From G963422275 sp963422275 (GTDB taxonomy: Bacteria > Pseudomonadota > Alphaproteobacteria > Rhodobacterales > Rhodobacteraceae), in contig OY729418.1 of the NCBI GenBank assembly GCA_963422275.1, positions 434,001 through 498,000 of the forward strand: a stretch of 64,000 nucleotides of DNA, read 5' to 3'. Made by a program: the position numbers and the translations under genes. Of this stretch, positions 55,557-64,000 are shown one piece after another (positions within the stretch are counted from its first letter, which is position 1; each line of letters begins with the position of its first letter). Below the pieces are notes generated by a model. The model was not told the origin of the DNA. It did no database searches and worked only from the letters and a program-made list of their open reading frames with translations.

Positions 55557-56385
55557 GATGATGGCGTCAGGGCAAAAACCTGCATTTGGAGAGCGTTGGA
55601 CCGGCCTTCTGGCGGTTGTGGCCCTGACTGGTGCATGGTGGTTTGCCGCGATTTCGCTCGCGGACGAGTCCGGGAGATCAAGCGCCCTGCTGCCGTCGCC
55701 GCACGATGTCATTGAAGCCGTTCCGCGACTTTCGGTCTTTGCCGGTCCCGGCACCCCGCTAACCTACGGCAATGCGCTGAAAGTCATCGCGGTGAACACT
55801 TTATCGAGCGCAATCACTCTGTTTGGAGGGTTGGTTTTTGGAGGGGTGATTGGAATCGGCCTTGGCTTGGCGCTGGGCTGGAGCAAGCGGTTGCGGCAAG
55901 TTTTCGAAGCGCCGTTCCTAATTCTGCGCGTCATACCACTGTTTGCCCTTCTTCCCCTGTTCCTCTCATGGTTCGGGGGCGCACGCGTAGGATCCATCGC
56001 GTTCGTCGCCTTTGCCGTGTTTTCCATGTTGTTCATCAACACGATCGAGGCGATCCGCAACGTCGATCCAATTGCGCGTTTGTTTGCACAGACGCTAGGA
56101 GCGTCGAGGGTCCGCGTCTACAGGACCGTGGTTGTTCCGGCCATCGTTCCCGAGCTCGTTGGCGGAATACGCGTTGTGATCGGTCTCGCGTGGGCGATTC
56201 TGCTTGCGGCGGAGTTTCTTGCCGCCCAGTCGGGAATCGGACGCATCATGATCCTAGCCCAGCAATACTTCGATCTTAGTCGCATGATTCTGATCGTGCT
56301 TCTGATAATGCTCTACACCTTCGTGCTCGACAGGCTGGTCGCAATGACCGCCGCATACGCAACGCGATGGGTGCCTAGGGTGTAG
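55549..56385 (+). CDS. SsuC/TauC-type ABC transporter permease
   Basis: A 278-residue inner-membrane permease with an EAA-type loop (A-Q-T-L-G-A-S-R-V-R-V-Y) and about six membrane segments. The start is not certain: ATGs at 55531, 55549, 55558 and 55561 are available. 55549, overlapping the ATPase stop, is preferred for coupling. Together with the second permease at 57773 it makes a heteromeric membrane domain. Confidence 0.86.
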   Translation: MLEMMASGQKPAFGERWTGLLAVVALTGAWWFAAISLADESGRSSALLPSPHDVIEAVPRLSVFAGPGTPLTYGNALKVIAVNTLSSAITLFGGLVFGGVIGIGLGLALGWSKRLRQVFEAPFLILRVIPLFALLPLFLSWFGGARVGSIAFVAFAVFSMLFINTIEAIRNVDPIARLFAQTLGASRVRVYRTVVVPAIVPELVGGIRVVIGLAWAILLAAEFLAAQSGIGRIMILAQQYFDLSRMILIVLLIMLYTFVLDRLVAMTAAYATRWVPRV

Positions 56386-56456
56386 CCGGACGGAAGGCAA
56401 GCGCCGCCCTTCTATCCCACCCGATTCCACAGGCGCGAGACAAGGAGGAGTAATTC

Positions 56457-57740
56457 ATGACAACTTTAAATACTTTGGTGCGCATTGCTACCGCTTCGGC
56501 GCTTGCGCTTGGTGTCACAGCTTCGACTGCGACTTTGGCTGTGGAGGTGCCTCAGGTCAAGGTAAGGTTCGCGCACTTTCCCTACTTCGACCACACCCAG
56601 TCCATTATCGGCCTCGAACAAGGCTGGTTTGAAGAGGTCGGCATCAGTTTCGACCCGAATCCTCATGGCATTGTCGTTCAGGCATCGGAGGCGTCGGCGG
56701 TTCTCGCCTCGGGCCGCGTGGACGTGATGTCGGCGTCGGCGCAGCTGTTCCTTCCCGCCGCGAAAACGCTTCCACCCTACAAGGTGTTTTTCTACGCCGA
56801 CATTTTTCAGGGATACGCCATAATGGCACAGCGCGACAGCGATTCAAAATCCTTCCAAGAGTTCCTTGCGGAGGGAATGTCGGCCGATGATGCCTTTCTG
56901 TCCACAATGCAGCAATTGAAGGGCATGCGGTTCGCGTTTCCAACCGAGGCGGCGATCAAGGGCTTCATTGACCTTGCCATCAAAAAGGGAGGAATGACCC
57001 TTGCAGACGTGGATGCAGTCGGAGCGCCCGACGACGCAGCAAACGTGGCCCTTATGGAGTCCGGCAGGGCCGATTTCCAAGTTGGAGGCGTTCCTTCCCG
57101 CATAACACTGCAAATTGCCGGATTCAAGCCCATCCTGACGTCCGGCGACATCGCTGCCTATGCTGAAGCCACTGCCGACAGCATTGAACTGCGCGCCGTC
57201 TTTCACGACGGCTGGGTGGCAACCGACGAATGGATTGAGGCGAACTATGAAACGGTCTTGCGCCTTGCATCAGTTGGATTCCGGATCAACCAGTACATCA
57301 ACGATCATCCGGATATGGCTGCCGCGATCCACACTCCATTTCTGAACAGCGTCGCGGGAACGAACTTTGAAGACAGCGTGGCCAACGTTGCCTACACCTC
57401 GCTCGACCCGTTCTGGACCTTCGATGCCCAGACGGGATGGATTGTCGATGAGGCCAATCCACTGAACGCCCAGCACGTGATTGGCTCGGCAATAAAGATC
57501 TACGAGGAGCAAGGCCTTTTCCCAGAGGGAGAATTCGCATGGGACAATTTCACCCTGGCGCACAAGGTCTACGCCGACTTGCTTGACTACAAGGATAGAG
57601 CTGAGACGCTGATCGCTGAACTCGACAGCAAGGAGTTGTCCGGAGACGTCCGCGATCTTCTTGCCAAGGCTAAGGCGTTCCATGCTGCATTCGATTTCCT
57701 CGACGCTTACAGGTTTGCCGAGGCAGCCATGGGCGGCTGA
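56457..57740 (+). CDS. NMT1/SsuA-like ABC substrate-binding protein
   Basis: A 427-residue periplasmic binding protein. Its signal peptide ends near residue 28 (A-T-L-A-V-E). The segment F-P-Y-F-D-H-T-Q-S-I-I-G-L-E-Q-G-W-F-E-E-V-G is the usual start of NMT1-like proteins, which bind taurine, sulfonates, nitrate, hydantoins or thiamine precursors. It is about 90 residues longer than typical SsuA. GGAGGAG precedes the ATG by six bases. The ligand cannot be read from sequence. Confidence 0.87.
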   Translation: MTTLNTLVRIATASALALGVTASTATLAVEVPQVKVRFAHFPYFDHTQSIIGLEQGWFEEVGISFDPNPHGIVVQASEASAVLASGRVDVMSASAQLFLPAAKTLPPYKVFFYADIFQGYAIMAQRDSDSKSFQEFLAEGMSADDAFLSTMQQLKGMRFAFPTEAAIKGFIDLAIKKGGMTLADVDAVGAPDDAANVALMESGRADFQVGGVPSRITLQIAGFKPILTSGDIAAYAEATADSIELRAVFHDGWVATDEWIEANYETVLRLASVGFRINQYINDHPDMAAAIHTPFLNSVAGTNFEDSVANVAYTSLDPFWTFDAQTGWIVDEANPLNAQHVIGSAIKIYEEQGLFPEGEFAWDNFTLAHKVYADLLDYKDRAETLIAELDSKELSGDVRDLLAKAKAFHAAFDFLDAYRFAEAAMGG

Positions 57741-57772
57741 CGCACGAGTGTTAAGCAGCGGGCGAGAAGAAT

Positions 57773-58579
57773 TTGCCACCGTCTGCCTCAAAAGTTCTCT
57801 CGGGGGCGTACCTCTGGTACGCCCTCGGGATAGTGATTGCCTTCATCGTCTGGGAGGCCGCCGCGCTGGCACTCGGCCAGTACCGGCTCCCGTCCTTCAG
57901 CCTGATCGCGCCTAAGTTTTTCATCCTGCTAACAGAAAGCCAAATCTTGAGTTTCCAGGGCGGAGGCGACCGCGGCTTCTGGCCGCATTTGCTGCACACC
58001 ATCGCGTACACCATCGGCGCAAGTGCAATGGGCACCGTAGCAGGCGTTGCGTTTGCTCTCGCTGTCGTACGCTCAAGACTTTTGCGTGCAGTCACGGAGG
58101 TGCCGATCGAACTTCTCCGCACCATTCCGCCGCTGGCCGCCATTCCTTTCATCCTCATCTGGATCGGTCCCGGAAACCCGGCGCAGCTGATGATGGTCGG
58201 CTACTATATCTTCGTCATGATGATCATCGCGACCCTGAACGCCGTCGCCAACGTGAACCCCATTCTTCCGACGTTCGCCGCCACCCTCGGTGCCGGGCCG
58301 AACAGAATTTTTCTGACCGTCCTGCTTCCAGCGCTCACTCCGGCCATCGTCGGCGCACTTCGGGTTTCCTTGGGAATCGCTTGGGGCATACAGATTGTGG
58401 CGGAGCTCATGGGCGGAAAGCTGGGTATGGGACGGGTCTTCAGCGCCATGATTTCGTTTCAGGCATTGGACGCAATCATTGTCGGGATAATCTGGATTTC
58501 GCTTGCCGCAGCGCTTTTCGACCTCGCTCTGGTGATGTCCCTGCGACAGATCACGCGCTGGGCTCCCTCGCTGAACTGA
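57773..58579 (+). CDS. SsuC/TauC-type ABC transporter permease (second subunit)
   Basis: A 268-residue permease with an A-A-T-L-G-A-G-P-N-R-I-F loop and the common SsuC layout. No ATG fits; a TTG at 57773 is used, 32 bases after the binding-protein stop, with only a weak GAGAAG upstream. The order ATPase, permease, binding protein, permease suggests a heteromeric importer. It ends 24 bases before the aldehyde oxidoreductase gene. Confidence 0.83.
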   Translation: MPPSASKVLSGAYLWYALGIVIAFIVWEAAALALGQYRLPSFSLIAPKFFILLTESQILSFQGGGDRGFWPHLLHTIAYTIGASAMGTVAGVAFALAVVRSRLLRAVTEVPIELLRTIPPLAAIPFILIWIGPGNPAQLMMVGYYIFVMMIIATLNAVANVNPILPTFAATLGAGPNRIFLTVLLPALTPAIVGALRVSLGIAWGIQIVAELMGGKLGMGRVFSAMISFQALDAIIVGIIWISLAAALFDLALVMSLRQITRWAPSLN

Positions 58580-58603
58580 AACCGAAGGTATATCGGAAAC
58601 GAA

Positions 58604-60511
58604 ATGACGCGACCTTTGGGATACAATGGCAGGATCCTGCATCTTGACCTTGGCAATCTCAGTTGGTCGATCGAGCAGCCAGATGAAATTTTCTGGCGCA
58701 TGTACGCAGGCGGTGGCCTGCTTGCGACATACTATCTGATTAAGCGCTGCCCACGAGGAATCGACCCGTTCGATCCTGACAATCTTCTCATATTGACGTC
58801 CAGCGTCGTCGCAGGCCACCCCTATGCCGGACTCGCTCGGTTCACGGCCGCCGCCAAGAGTCCATTGACAGGCGGAGTCGGTGAAACCCGATGCGAAGGC
58901 CCGTTCGGACAAGCGCTGAAGGCAAGCGGCTTTGATGCGCTGGTCATTGTCGGTGCGAGCGAAGCAGCCAAAACGATAGTAATCGAAGACGGAAACGTCA
59001 CTTTTCACGACGCGTCCGAGCTTTGGGGACAACCAGTCTCGATAACGACGGACAGTCTTGAGAACGAGTTCGGCCCCGGAATTGTCACTGCCGCAATTGG
59101 GCCCGCTGGGGAGAAGCTTGTTCGGTTCGCCAGCATAGTTACGGAGCGAAGCTATCAAGCATCGAGAATGGGCATCGGTGCCGTCATGGGTTCCAAGCGC
59201 CTCAAGGCCATCGTTTTTCGCGGCGGCGAACTGCCGCCGGTATCTGCCAGCGAAGAATGCATTCGCCTTACGGAATCGTATCGCGCTCGGATGCTCGGCA
59301 ACCCTCTCACAGAGTGGCAGTTCAAGCCGCCAGGGTTCGCTGCTTGGGTGCATGTCCATGGAACCGATGCGGCACTTTGCGCTCGCAACTACCAAGACAG
59401 CGTCTTTGAGGCAGCGGACGCATACATTCCGGAAAACTTCATGCGCCGCTATGTGAAAGAGGGCAACTGTCCGGGGTGCCCAAATAATTGCATCAAGTTC
59501 TACTCCGGTGGAGATGACCTCCCGCCCTCGATGGGAGGCATCCATCAGGAGATCACTGGAGCTATGGGACCCAATATCGGGCTTGAGAAACTCGACGACG
59601 TGCTCCGGGCGAATGCCCTCTGCAACGAATATGGCCTTGATCCAGTCTCGCTCGGCTTCACGCTGTCAATGGCTGCAGAATGCCTTGAGCGCGGTATCTT
59701 GGCGGAAAGCGAGGTTGACCTGCCGTTACGCTTCGGTAACGCCCATGCATTCCTTGAAATGACTTCTCGCATCGCCCATCGGAAGGGATTCGGAAGTGTC
59801 CTGGCTGAAGGGTCCCGCATCGCCGCTAGGCAAATCGGACCGGAGGCAGAGCGGTGCGCGATGCATGTCAAGGGACTGGAAATGTCGGTGTTCGAGCCGC
59901 GAACCCAGACGAATCTCGCATTGGGCTTCGCCACGGCGCCAATCGGCCCTCGCTATGACATCTGCGAGCATGACTGGGACTATGATCTTGAAGTTGGCTG
60001 GCCCCACACACTGGAAGGATCGAGAACGCTCGGAATTCTCGAACGGATCCCCATGCAACATCTCGGTGTCGACAAGGTCCGTAACTTCAAGGCGCTCAAC
60101 ACGATCTGGTCCGCCGCTGACGCGTTGGATCTATGCATTTTCGCGATCGCTCCAACTCGCGTGTTCACGCTCGAAGAGATGACGAGAATGCTCGCGGCCG
60201 TCACCGGCTGGAATACATCCTCGCACGAAATCATGCGACTCGGCGAAAGACGTGTTCATCTCATGCGAGCTTACAATTTGCGGGAGGGAATTCCATCGGC
60301 CGCGGACACACTTCCGGACCGGTTCTTCGACGAACCGATCCGTCAAGGAGCCTGGAGCGGAACAAAGCTTGACCGCAGTCGGTTCAGAGAGGCTGTGACA
60401 GCTTACTACACGATGGTGGGCTGGCACGACGACGGATGCCCAAAATACGAGACAATGGTGGACTACGGGCTCCAATGGGTTTTCGACGAGGGACATTTGC
60501 CGGTGCGGTAG
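58604..60511 (+). CDS. Aldehyde:ferredoxin oxidoreductase-family tungsten enzyme
   Basis: A 635-residue protein of the AOR family. C289-x2-C292-x3-C296 and C511 fit the four ligands of the [4Fe-4S] cluster. The N-terminal G-Y-N-G-R-I-L-H-L-D-L and G-P-A-G-E-K-L-V-R-F-A-S-I are family marks, and the length is normal. Such enzymes use a tungstopterin and oxidise aldehydes with ferredoxin; many are oxygen-sensitive. It is last in the operon after the importer, so it probably oxidises a product of the imported compound. No ferredoxin or tungstate importer lies beside it. Confidence 0.87.
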   Translation: MTRPLGYNGRILHLDLGNLSWSIEQPDEIFWRMYAGGGLLATYYLIKRCPRGIDPFDPDNLLILTSSVVAGHPYAGLARFTAAAKSPLTGGVGETRCEGPFGQALKASGFDALVIVGASEAAKTIVIEDGNVTFHDASELWGQPVSITTDSLENEFGPGIVTAAIGPAGEKLVRFASIVTERSYQASRMGIGAVMGSKRLKAIVFRGGELPPVSASEECIRLTESYRARMLGNPLTEWQFKPPGFAAWVHVHGTDAALCARNYQDSVFEAADAYIPENFMRRYVKEGNCPGCPNNCIKFYSGGDDLPPSMGGIHQEITGAMGPNIGLEKLDDVLRANALCNEYGLDPVSLGFTLSMAAECLERGILAESEVDLPLRFGNAHAFLEMTSRIAHRKGFGSVLAEGSRIAARQIGPEAERCAMHVKGLEMSVFEPRTQTNLALGFATAPIGPRYDICEHDWDYDLEVGWPHTLEGSRTLGILERIPMQHLGVDKVRNFKALNTIWSAADALDLCIFAIAPTRVFTLEEMTRMLAAVTGWNTSSHEIMRLGERRVHLMRAYNLREGIPSAADTLPDRFFDEPIRQGAWSGTKLDRSRFREAVTAYYTMVGWHDDGCPKYETMVDYGLQWVFDEGHLPVR

Positions 60512-60527
60512 TCTCAACCTTCCAATT

Positions 60528-60763
60528 AGCTCAATTCGCGAATCGCAGGCTTGGCGCCAGCCGCTGCGAGGCGGGCTCTCGGCGACGGGTGCTTGCCGAG
60601 CACGACGAGATGAAACCACCTCGAACAGCTGTTCAGGTACTTGGCCGCGACGCCATGGAAACACTGCAGGAAGCCCTTGATTTGGCTGTGGCGGCTGTTG
60701 ACCGTCTGGATGTGCAGGGTGCGGCTGAGAGTCCCCCCGGCACGGTCGATTGCAAATTTAACC
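60528..60763. mobile_element. 236-bp IS1595-type deletion derivative
   Basis: The ends are AGCTCAATTCGCGAATCG and GATTGCAAATTTAACC, with the 8-bp direct repeat TTCCAATT (60520-60527 and 60764-60771). It holds only part of the transposase C-terminus (antisense here) and is the shortest of four copies. It inserted just after the aldehyde oxidoreductase stop codon. Confidence 0.82.
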
Positions 60764-61016
60764 TTCCAATTTCTGCCTGCAGCACTCCAAGCGACAAAAT
60801 CGCTGCGCATTGATTGAAGGGTTCAAGCGAAAACCAGCCCAACGATAGTGGGCGGACAATGCCGAGCACGTCATCACCGCAAGGGTCTCCGGGCCGCTAC
60901 CCTTCCGGGTGCGTTGCCGACCCTCGTTCGCGCCGCATCGAGCGCTCCAGCACAGCGCGTTCTCGAGCGACCAGTCACGAAGCAAGCCGAAGATAACTTG
61001 GCCAAGGCTCAGGGGA
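60764..61016 (+). other. Gap with a 48-bp copy of part of the Fic gene
   Basis: No gene is supported. About 60968-61015 nearly matches bases of the fic gene at 62622-62665 (coding T-K-Q-A-E-D-N-L-x-K-x-Q-G). It ends where the IS1595-like element begins. It looks like a leftover of a duplicated or rearranged fic gene. Confidence 0.55.
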
Positions 61017-61599
61017 ATTGCTTACGCACATGGTTCCGGTGACACAAGGCATTGTCTCCGGGATGTCGGGTGACAGGATGTTCGCATAATATTCTTGACG
61101 TGGAACCGTCTCATGACCGAAATCCCCGCCAGCCTCATCGCCTTCCAGCGCTGGTTCCCCGACGACGCCTGCGCCCGGCGGCTCATCGCCGTCCGATGGC
61201 CGAACGGCTTCCGGTGTCCCGCCTGCGGCCACGACTGCGGGCAGCAACTGAAGACCAGGCCGCACAGCTTCGAAGTGCGCCCGTTGCCATCGTCAAGCCT
61301 CGGTCACCGCTGGCACCCTCCTGCACCGAACCAGGCTTCGCTCGCGATCTGGTTCCGGGCCGCATGTCTGATAGCCACCCATTGCAACGGCATCTCCGCC
61401 TTGCAGTTGCAGAAGCGGCGCCTCGGGACTGCCACCGGCCCCATATCGTCGGCGACAGGCCCGCCCATGAAGTTCTCGCCTAGATCCACACCGCGTTCTG
61501 CAACCTCAAGGGCTGGGCGCGGGGCGTCTATCACTTGCTGCGCGCCAAACCTCACCCCTGCCGCATTTTGATCAAACCGGAACCAAGTGCATAAGCAGT
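61017..61599 (+). mobile_element. 583-bp IS1595-like relic with frameshifted transposase
   Basis: The ends are ATTGCTTACGCAC and GTGCATAAGCAGT, the same type as at 46302. The + strand holds M-T-E-I-P-A-S-L-I-A-F-Q-R-W-F-P-D and a zinc-ribbon half (F-R-C-P-A-C-G-H-D-C-G). The frame is then shifted, so the second cysteine pair is lost, and it ends without the DDE core. No 8-bp duplication was found, so flanking DNA has been rearranged. Confidence 0.75.
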
Positions 61600-61828
61600 T
61601 CAATCCATTGGCCCTTGAGAGGAAACAAAAAGTTGAGATTGAACATCCGTTGCCAATGGCACGGCAAAAAAGTACGAAGGAATTTCCCAAGGCTTGTTGG
61701 TAAACAGGAAAGCCCGCATCCGAAATTGATGGGGTTGCAGTCCGAAGCGACAGGATAAACTGCAGGACTGGACTGTAAATTGCCTGCGTGTCCGGCTTCT
61801 GCACGGTTTGGGGTTTGGGAGGGAGATG

Positions 61829-62932
61829 ATGCCAGCTGTTCGCTACCATTACGAACGCTTCCCGCCTGACGAGCGACTGGATTGGCGAAAGCTGATCCCT
61901 TTTATCGGACCCGCGGCGGCGGCACTGGCGCGCTACGACGAAGCGCTGGCGACAATTCCAAACCCCGAGATCATGCTGGCACCGCTTACCACGCAGGAAG
62001 CAGTGCTCTCTTCGCGTATCGAAGGGACTCAGGCAACGATGAGCGACGTGCTGCAATATGAGGCTGGGCATAAACCCGCTATGCCCGGTCGCCATGATGA
62101 CATCCGCGAGGTGCTTAACTACCGCGCCGCTATGCAGCAAGCGGAACGGCTGCTCGATGAGTTACCGCTTTCGCAACGGCTCCTTAAAGAAACGCATAAG
62201 GTTCTGTTGAGCGGAGTGCGAGGTGAAAGGAAAGACCCCGGCGCTTACCGGCGTATCCCCAACTGGATTGGGCCGCCCAACGGTACCATTGAAGATGCCC
62301 GGTTTGTGCCGGTTGACGCGAACCATCTCCCTGCGGCCATGGATGCGTGGGAGCGCTACATCCATGCGGAAGCACCCGACAGGCTGGTGCAACTGGCCAT
62401 TCTGCATGCCGAGTTTGAGGCGCTGCATCCATTTCTGGACGGCAACGGTCGCTTGGGGCGCATGCTTGTGCCGCTATTTCTGTGGCAAGCGGGTGCAATC
62501 AAGGCGCCCATGTTCTATATCAGTGCCTATTTCGAAAACCACCGGGATGCCTACTATGGCAGCCTCCTTGCCGTCTCCCGCGATGATGACTGGACTGGTT
62601 GGTGTCGATTCTTCCTTGGAGCCATCACGAAGCAAGCCGAAGACAACTTAACCAAGGTTCAGGGGATTGGCGATCTGTATGATACCATGAAGGGCCACAT
62701 CATAGAGTTGACCCGCTCCCGGTTTGCCATCCCTGCACTGGATTGGGCTTTCAAGCATCCGATTTTCAGAAGCGCGGACTTTGTGACCCGGTCGGATATT
62801 CCGGAACCCACGGCGCGGCGGATTCTCAAGATTATGCGTGACAACGGAATTCTTGCAACCATCACTGAGAGGCGCGGGCGGCAAGCGGCATTGCTGGCAT
62901 TCCCAGAACTGTTGAACATTGCAGAGAGATAG
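61829..62932 (+). CDS. Fic-domain protein with C-terminal winged helix
   Basis: A 367-residue Fic protein. The N-terminal inhibitory-type motif is S-S-R-I-E-G-T at residues 61-67. The catalytic H-P-F-L-D-G-N-G-R-L-G-R (200-211) is complete. The C-terminus (P-T-A-R-R-I-L-K-I-M-R-D-N-G-I-L) resembles a winged-helix DNA-binding domain, so it may also regulate its own expression. The ATG at 61829 is chosen for the GGAGGG five bases upstream; the TTG at 61808 is unlikely. It differs clearly from the Fic protein at 36001. Confidence 0.88.
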   Translation: MPAVRYHYERFPPDERLDWRKLIPFIGPAAAALARYDEALATIPNPEIMLAPLTTQEAVLSSRIEGTQATMSDVLQYEAGHKPAMPGRHDDIREVLNYRAAMQQAERLLDELPLSQRLLKETHKVLLSGVRGERKDPGAYRRIPNWIGPPNGTIEDARFVPVDANHLPAAMDAWERYIHAEAPDRLVQLAILHAEFEALHPFLDGNGRLGRMLVPLFLWQAGAIKAPMFYISAYFENHRDAYYGSLLAVSRDDDWTGWCRFFLGAITKQAEDNLTKVQGIGDLYDTMKGHIIELTRSRFAIPALDWAFKHPIFRSADFVTRSDIPEPTARRILKIMRDNGILATITERRGRQAALLAFPELLNIAER

Positions 62933-63628
62933 GGGGATGCAGCAGAGCCATTGAAAATGGGCAATTCACGATGAGGTTTTACGATCATTATTTGCCTAAA
63001 AGTGATCGTTAAATTGCGTTGCCGCTAATACATTAGCGACAAATCGCTTCTTGCGCTCCTGTACCTGGACGCTGGCAGATGCTCCGCGGTGAGCGAGAAA
63101 CACAAGCGTAGCGGTGACTTGTTCCATGACATCTACCGTGTAGCCTGCGCCAAGCAGCCGGGCTGGCAGCCGACCAAGTGACAAACTGCCAAAGCGAGTG
63201 CGACACGGTGCGTTCTAGTGGAAGCGTCCGAGCGGGTGGCAAGATCGCCAGGGATCTCTTGGGGCGAGGCGGCCTGATGTCCTGCGGCGATCCAAACTGT
63301 TGATTGCGGGATGCTGTGTCCAGCGTTTCCGGAACGGACATCGTGACGCCGGCCGAGAGATTTCTGCCGATGGCATGATCCGCCGCAGAGGCTATTGCCA
63401 CGGCCGTCTTCATCAGGGCCAAGACATCTTCCGGGTCTCCGACCGTTTTCGGCAAGGGCGCAGAGCCGGTTCGCGAGTGCCTCAGCATCCAATGAGTGCC
63501 TGGCAGCCGAGACGAATGCGCCTGTACCGCAGGCGTTGGCTCAAATGTCTTTGCCGGCGCTCAATGACTGGAAAAAGGCCAAAGTCCGTTGCTCGGAGGC
63601 AGGAAAGATTAATTCATGAAATAACTCA
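62933..63628 (-). other. Gap with a possible frameshifted pseudogene
   Basis: On -, about 63000-63490 two overlapping frames alternate in looking protein-like: D-A-E-A-L-A-N-R-L-C-A-L-A-E, then P-E-D-V-L-A-L-M-K-T-A-V-A-I-A-S. This suggests a gene broken by a frameshift, but no family was recognised. The rest is unassigned. Confidence 0.3.
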
Positions 63629-64000
63629 CTACCGAATGCCGTGTTCGTACGCGAGGTCGCGCATCCTGACTGTCTCGGTAAGGACGTCGTCAAACAGCGT
63701 GTTCATGTAGGATTGGTGAACATATTCTGCCGAGAGGAATCCTCGGTAGTTCACAGTTCGCAAAGCTTCAAACATCCTGCCGAAGTCCAGAGTGCCCTCG
63801 CCCCACTTGGCCTGCAGTGCGCCGGGACGCGCCTGCCGGAGATGGATGTGGCGGGCATGCGGCAGAAGCGGATCGATGGCGGTCTGCGTGAAGCCCGACG
63901 CGACAAAATGCGCGCAGTCCAATGTCAGCCCCAGTTCGGGGACCGAATCCAAAAAAGACAGCGTTGTTTCCGGATCGGCGAGAATGCCTCCCACATGAGG
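63629..64000 (-). CDS. Sugar-phosphate isomerase/epimerase-like protein (5' end outside window)
   Basis: The C-terminal 120 or so residues of a xylose-isomerase-like TIM-barrel protein. L-G-L-T-L-D-C-A-H-F-V-A-S-G and the later H-I-H-L-R-Q-A and G-E-G-T-L-D-F metal-site stretches are characteristic. Relatives isomerise or epimerise sugars or inositol intermediates. The gene continues past base 64000, so start and neighbours are unknown. Confidence 0.75.
   Translation of the reverse strand, partial: PHVGGILADPETTLSFLDSVPELGLTLDCAHFVASGFTQTAIDPLLPHARHIHLRQARPGALQAKWGEGTLDFGRMFEALRTVNYRGFLSAEYVHQSYMNTLFDDVLTETVRMRDLAYEHGIR

Noticed and set aside
58073..59545. A 490-residue open frame on -
   Set aside because: It is antisense to the permease and aldehyde oxidoreductase genes, both of which have clear motifs on +.
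1..64000. tRNA, rRNA and riboswitch genes
   Set aside because: No clover-leaf landmarks, rRNA segments or known riboswitch cores were recognised by reading; a covariance-model scan would be decisive.

Overview
The window looks like a chromosome segment of an alphaproteobacterium, probably marine and possibly host-associated. This is inferred from gene content: a DgcN/DgcA D-glutamate pair, polyamine-type and taurine-type ABC operons, a Rieske oxygenase, and dapD/dapE. Metabolic blocks with clean operon structure alternate with stretches packed with decayed insertion sequences, short deletion derivatives and broken toxin-antitoxin genes. No rRNA, tRNA or CRISPR array was recognised.

Layout. 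(1) 1.1-9.1 kb: cell-wall and D-amino-acid metabolism. On + are an MFS permease, mepA, dapD, dapE and a DUF2064 protein; on - are dgcN, dgcA and a D-amino-acid transaminase. (2) 9.1-13.1 kb: an IS5 relic and an orphan sugar-binding protein. (3) 13.1-33.1 kb: the standout region. A 3361-residue protein has an LEPR-XLL N-terminus, PA14-like, C-type-lectin-like and trehalase-like glycosidase regions, and 18 apparently identical 294-bp repeats. It is followed on the same strand by a TolC-like lipoprotein, a periplasmic HlyD-like adaptor, a GAF-HlyD fusion and an M50 protease-HlyD fusion. No transport ATPase lies nearby. IS5-type elements cut the 3' end of the giant gene and separate the TolC-like gene from the adaptors. 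(4) 33.1-37.7 kb: nested IS630 and IS1595-type elements, an antitoxin whose PIN toxin is cut off by an IS, and a Fic protein. (5) 37.7-45.6 kb: a PanB-like protein, a PotD-like binding protein, and a convergent operon of class III aminotransferase, Rieske oxygenase and PotBCA-like transporter. (6) 45.8-53.7 kb: IS relics, an IS427-type element with a frameshift slippery site, an AAA ATPase/TOPRIM-like pair resembling split OLD-type defence systems, and a decayed VapBC module. A large pseudogene here is interrupted by a small element with an 8-bp duplication. (7) 53.8-60.5 kb: a six-gene operon of cyclase-family hydrolase, ABC transporter and tungsten-type aldehyde oxidoreductase. (8) 60.5-64 kb: small IS relics, a second Fic protein, and the end of a sugar-phosphate isomerase-like gene.

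The cell-wall genes fit uptake, trimming and reuse of peptidoglycan-derived D-amino acids. The giant protein and its export-type genes look like one dedicated surface glycan-binding/degrading system that has since been damaged by IS insertion. All functional statements come from reading motifs and remembered family features; no database search was run.
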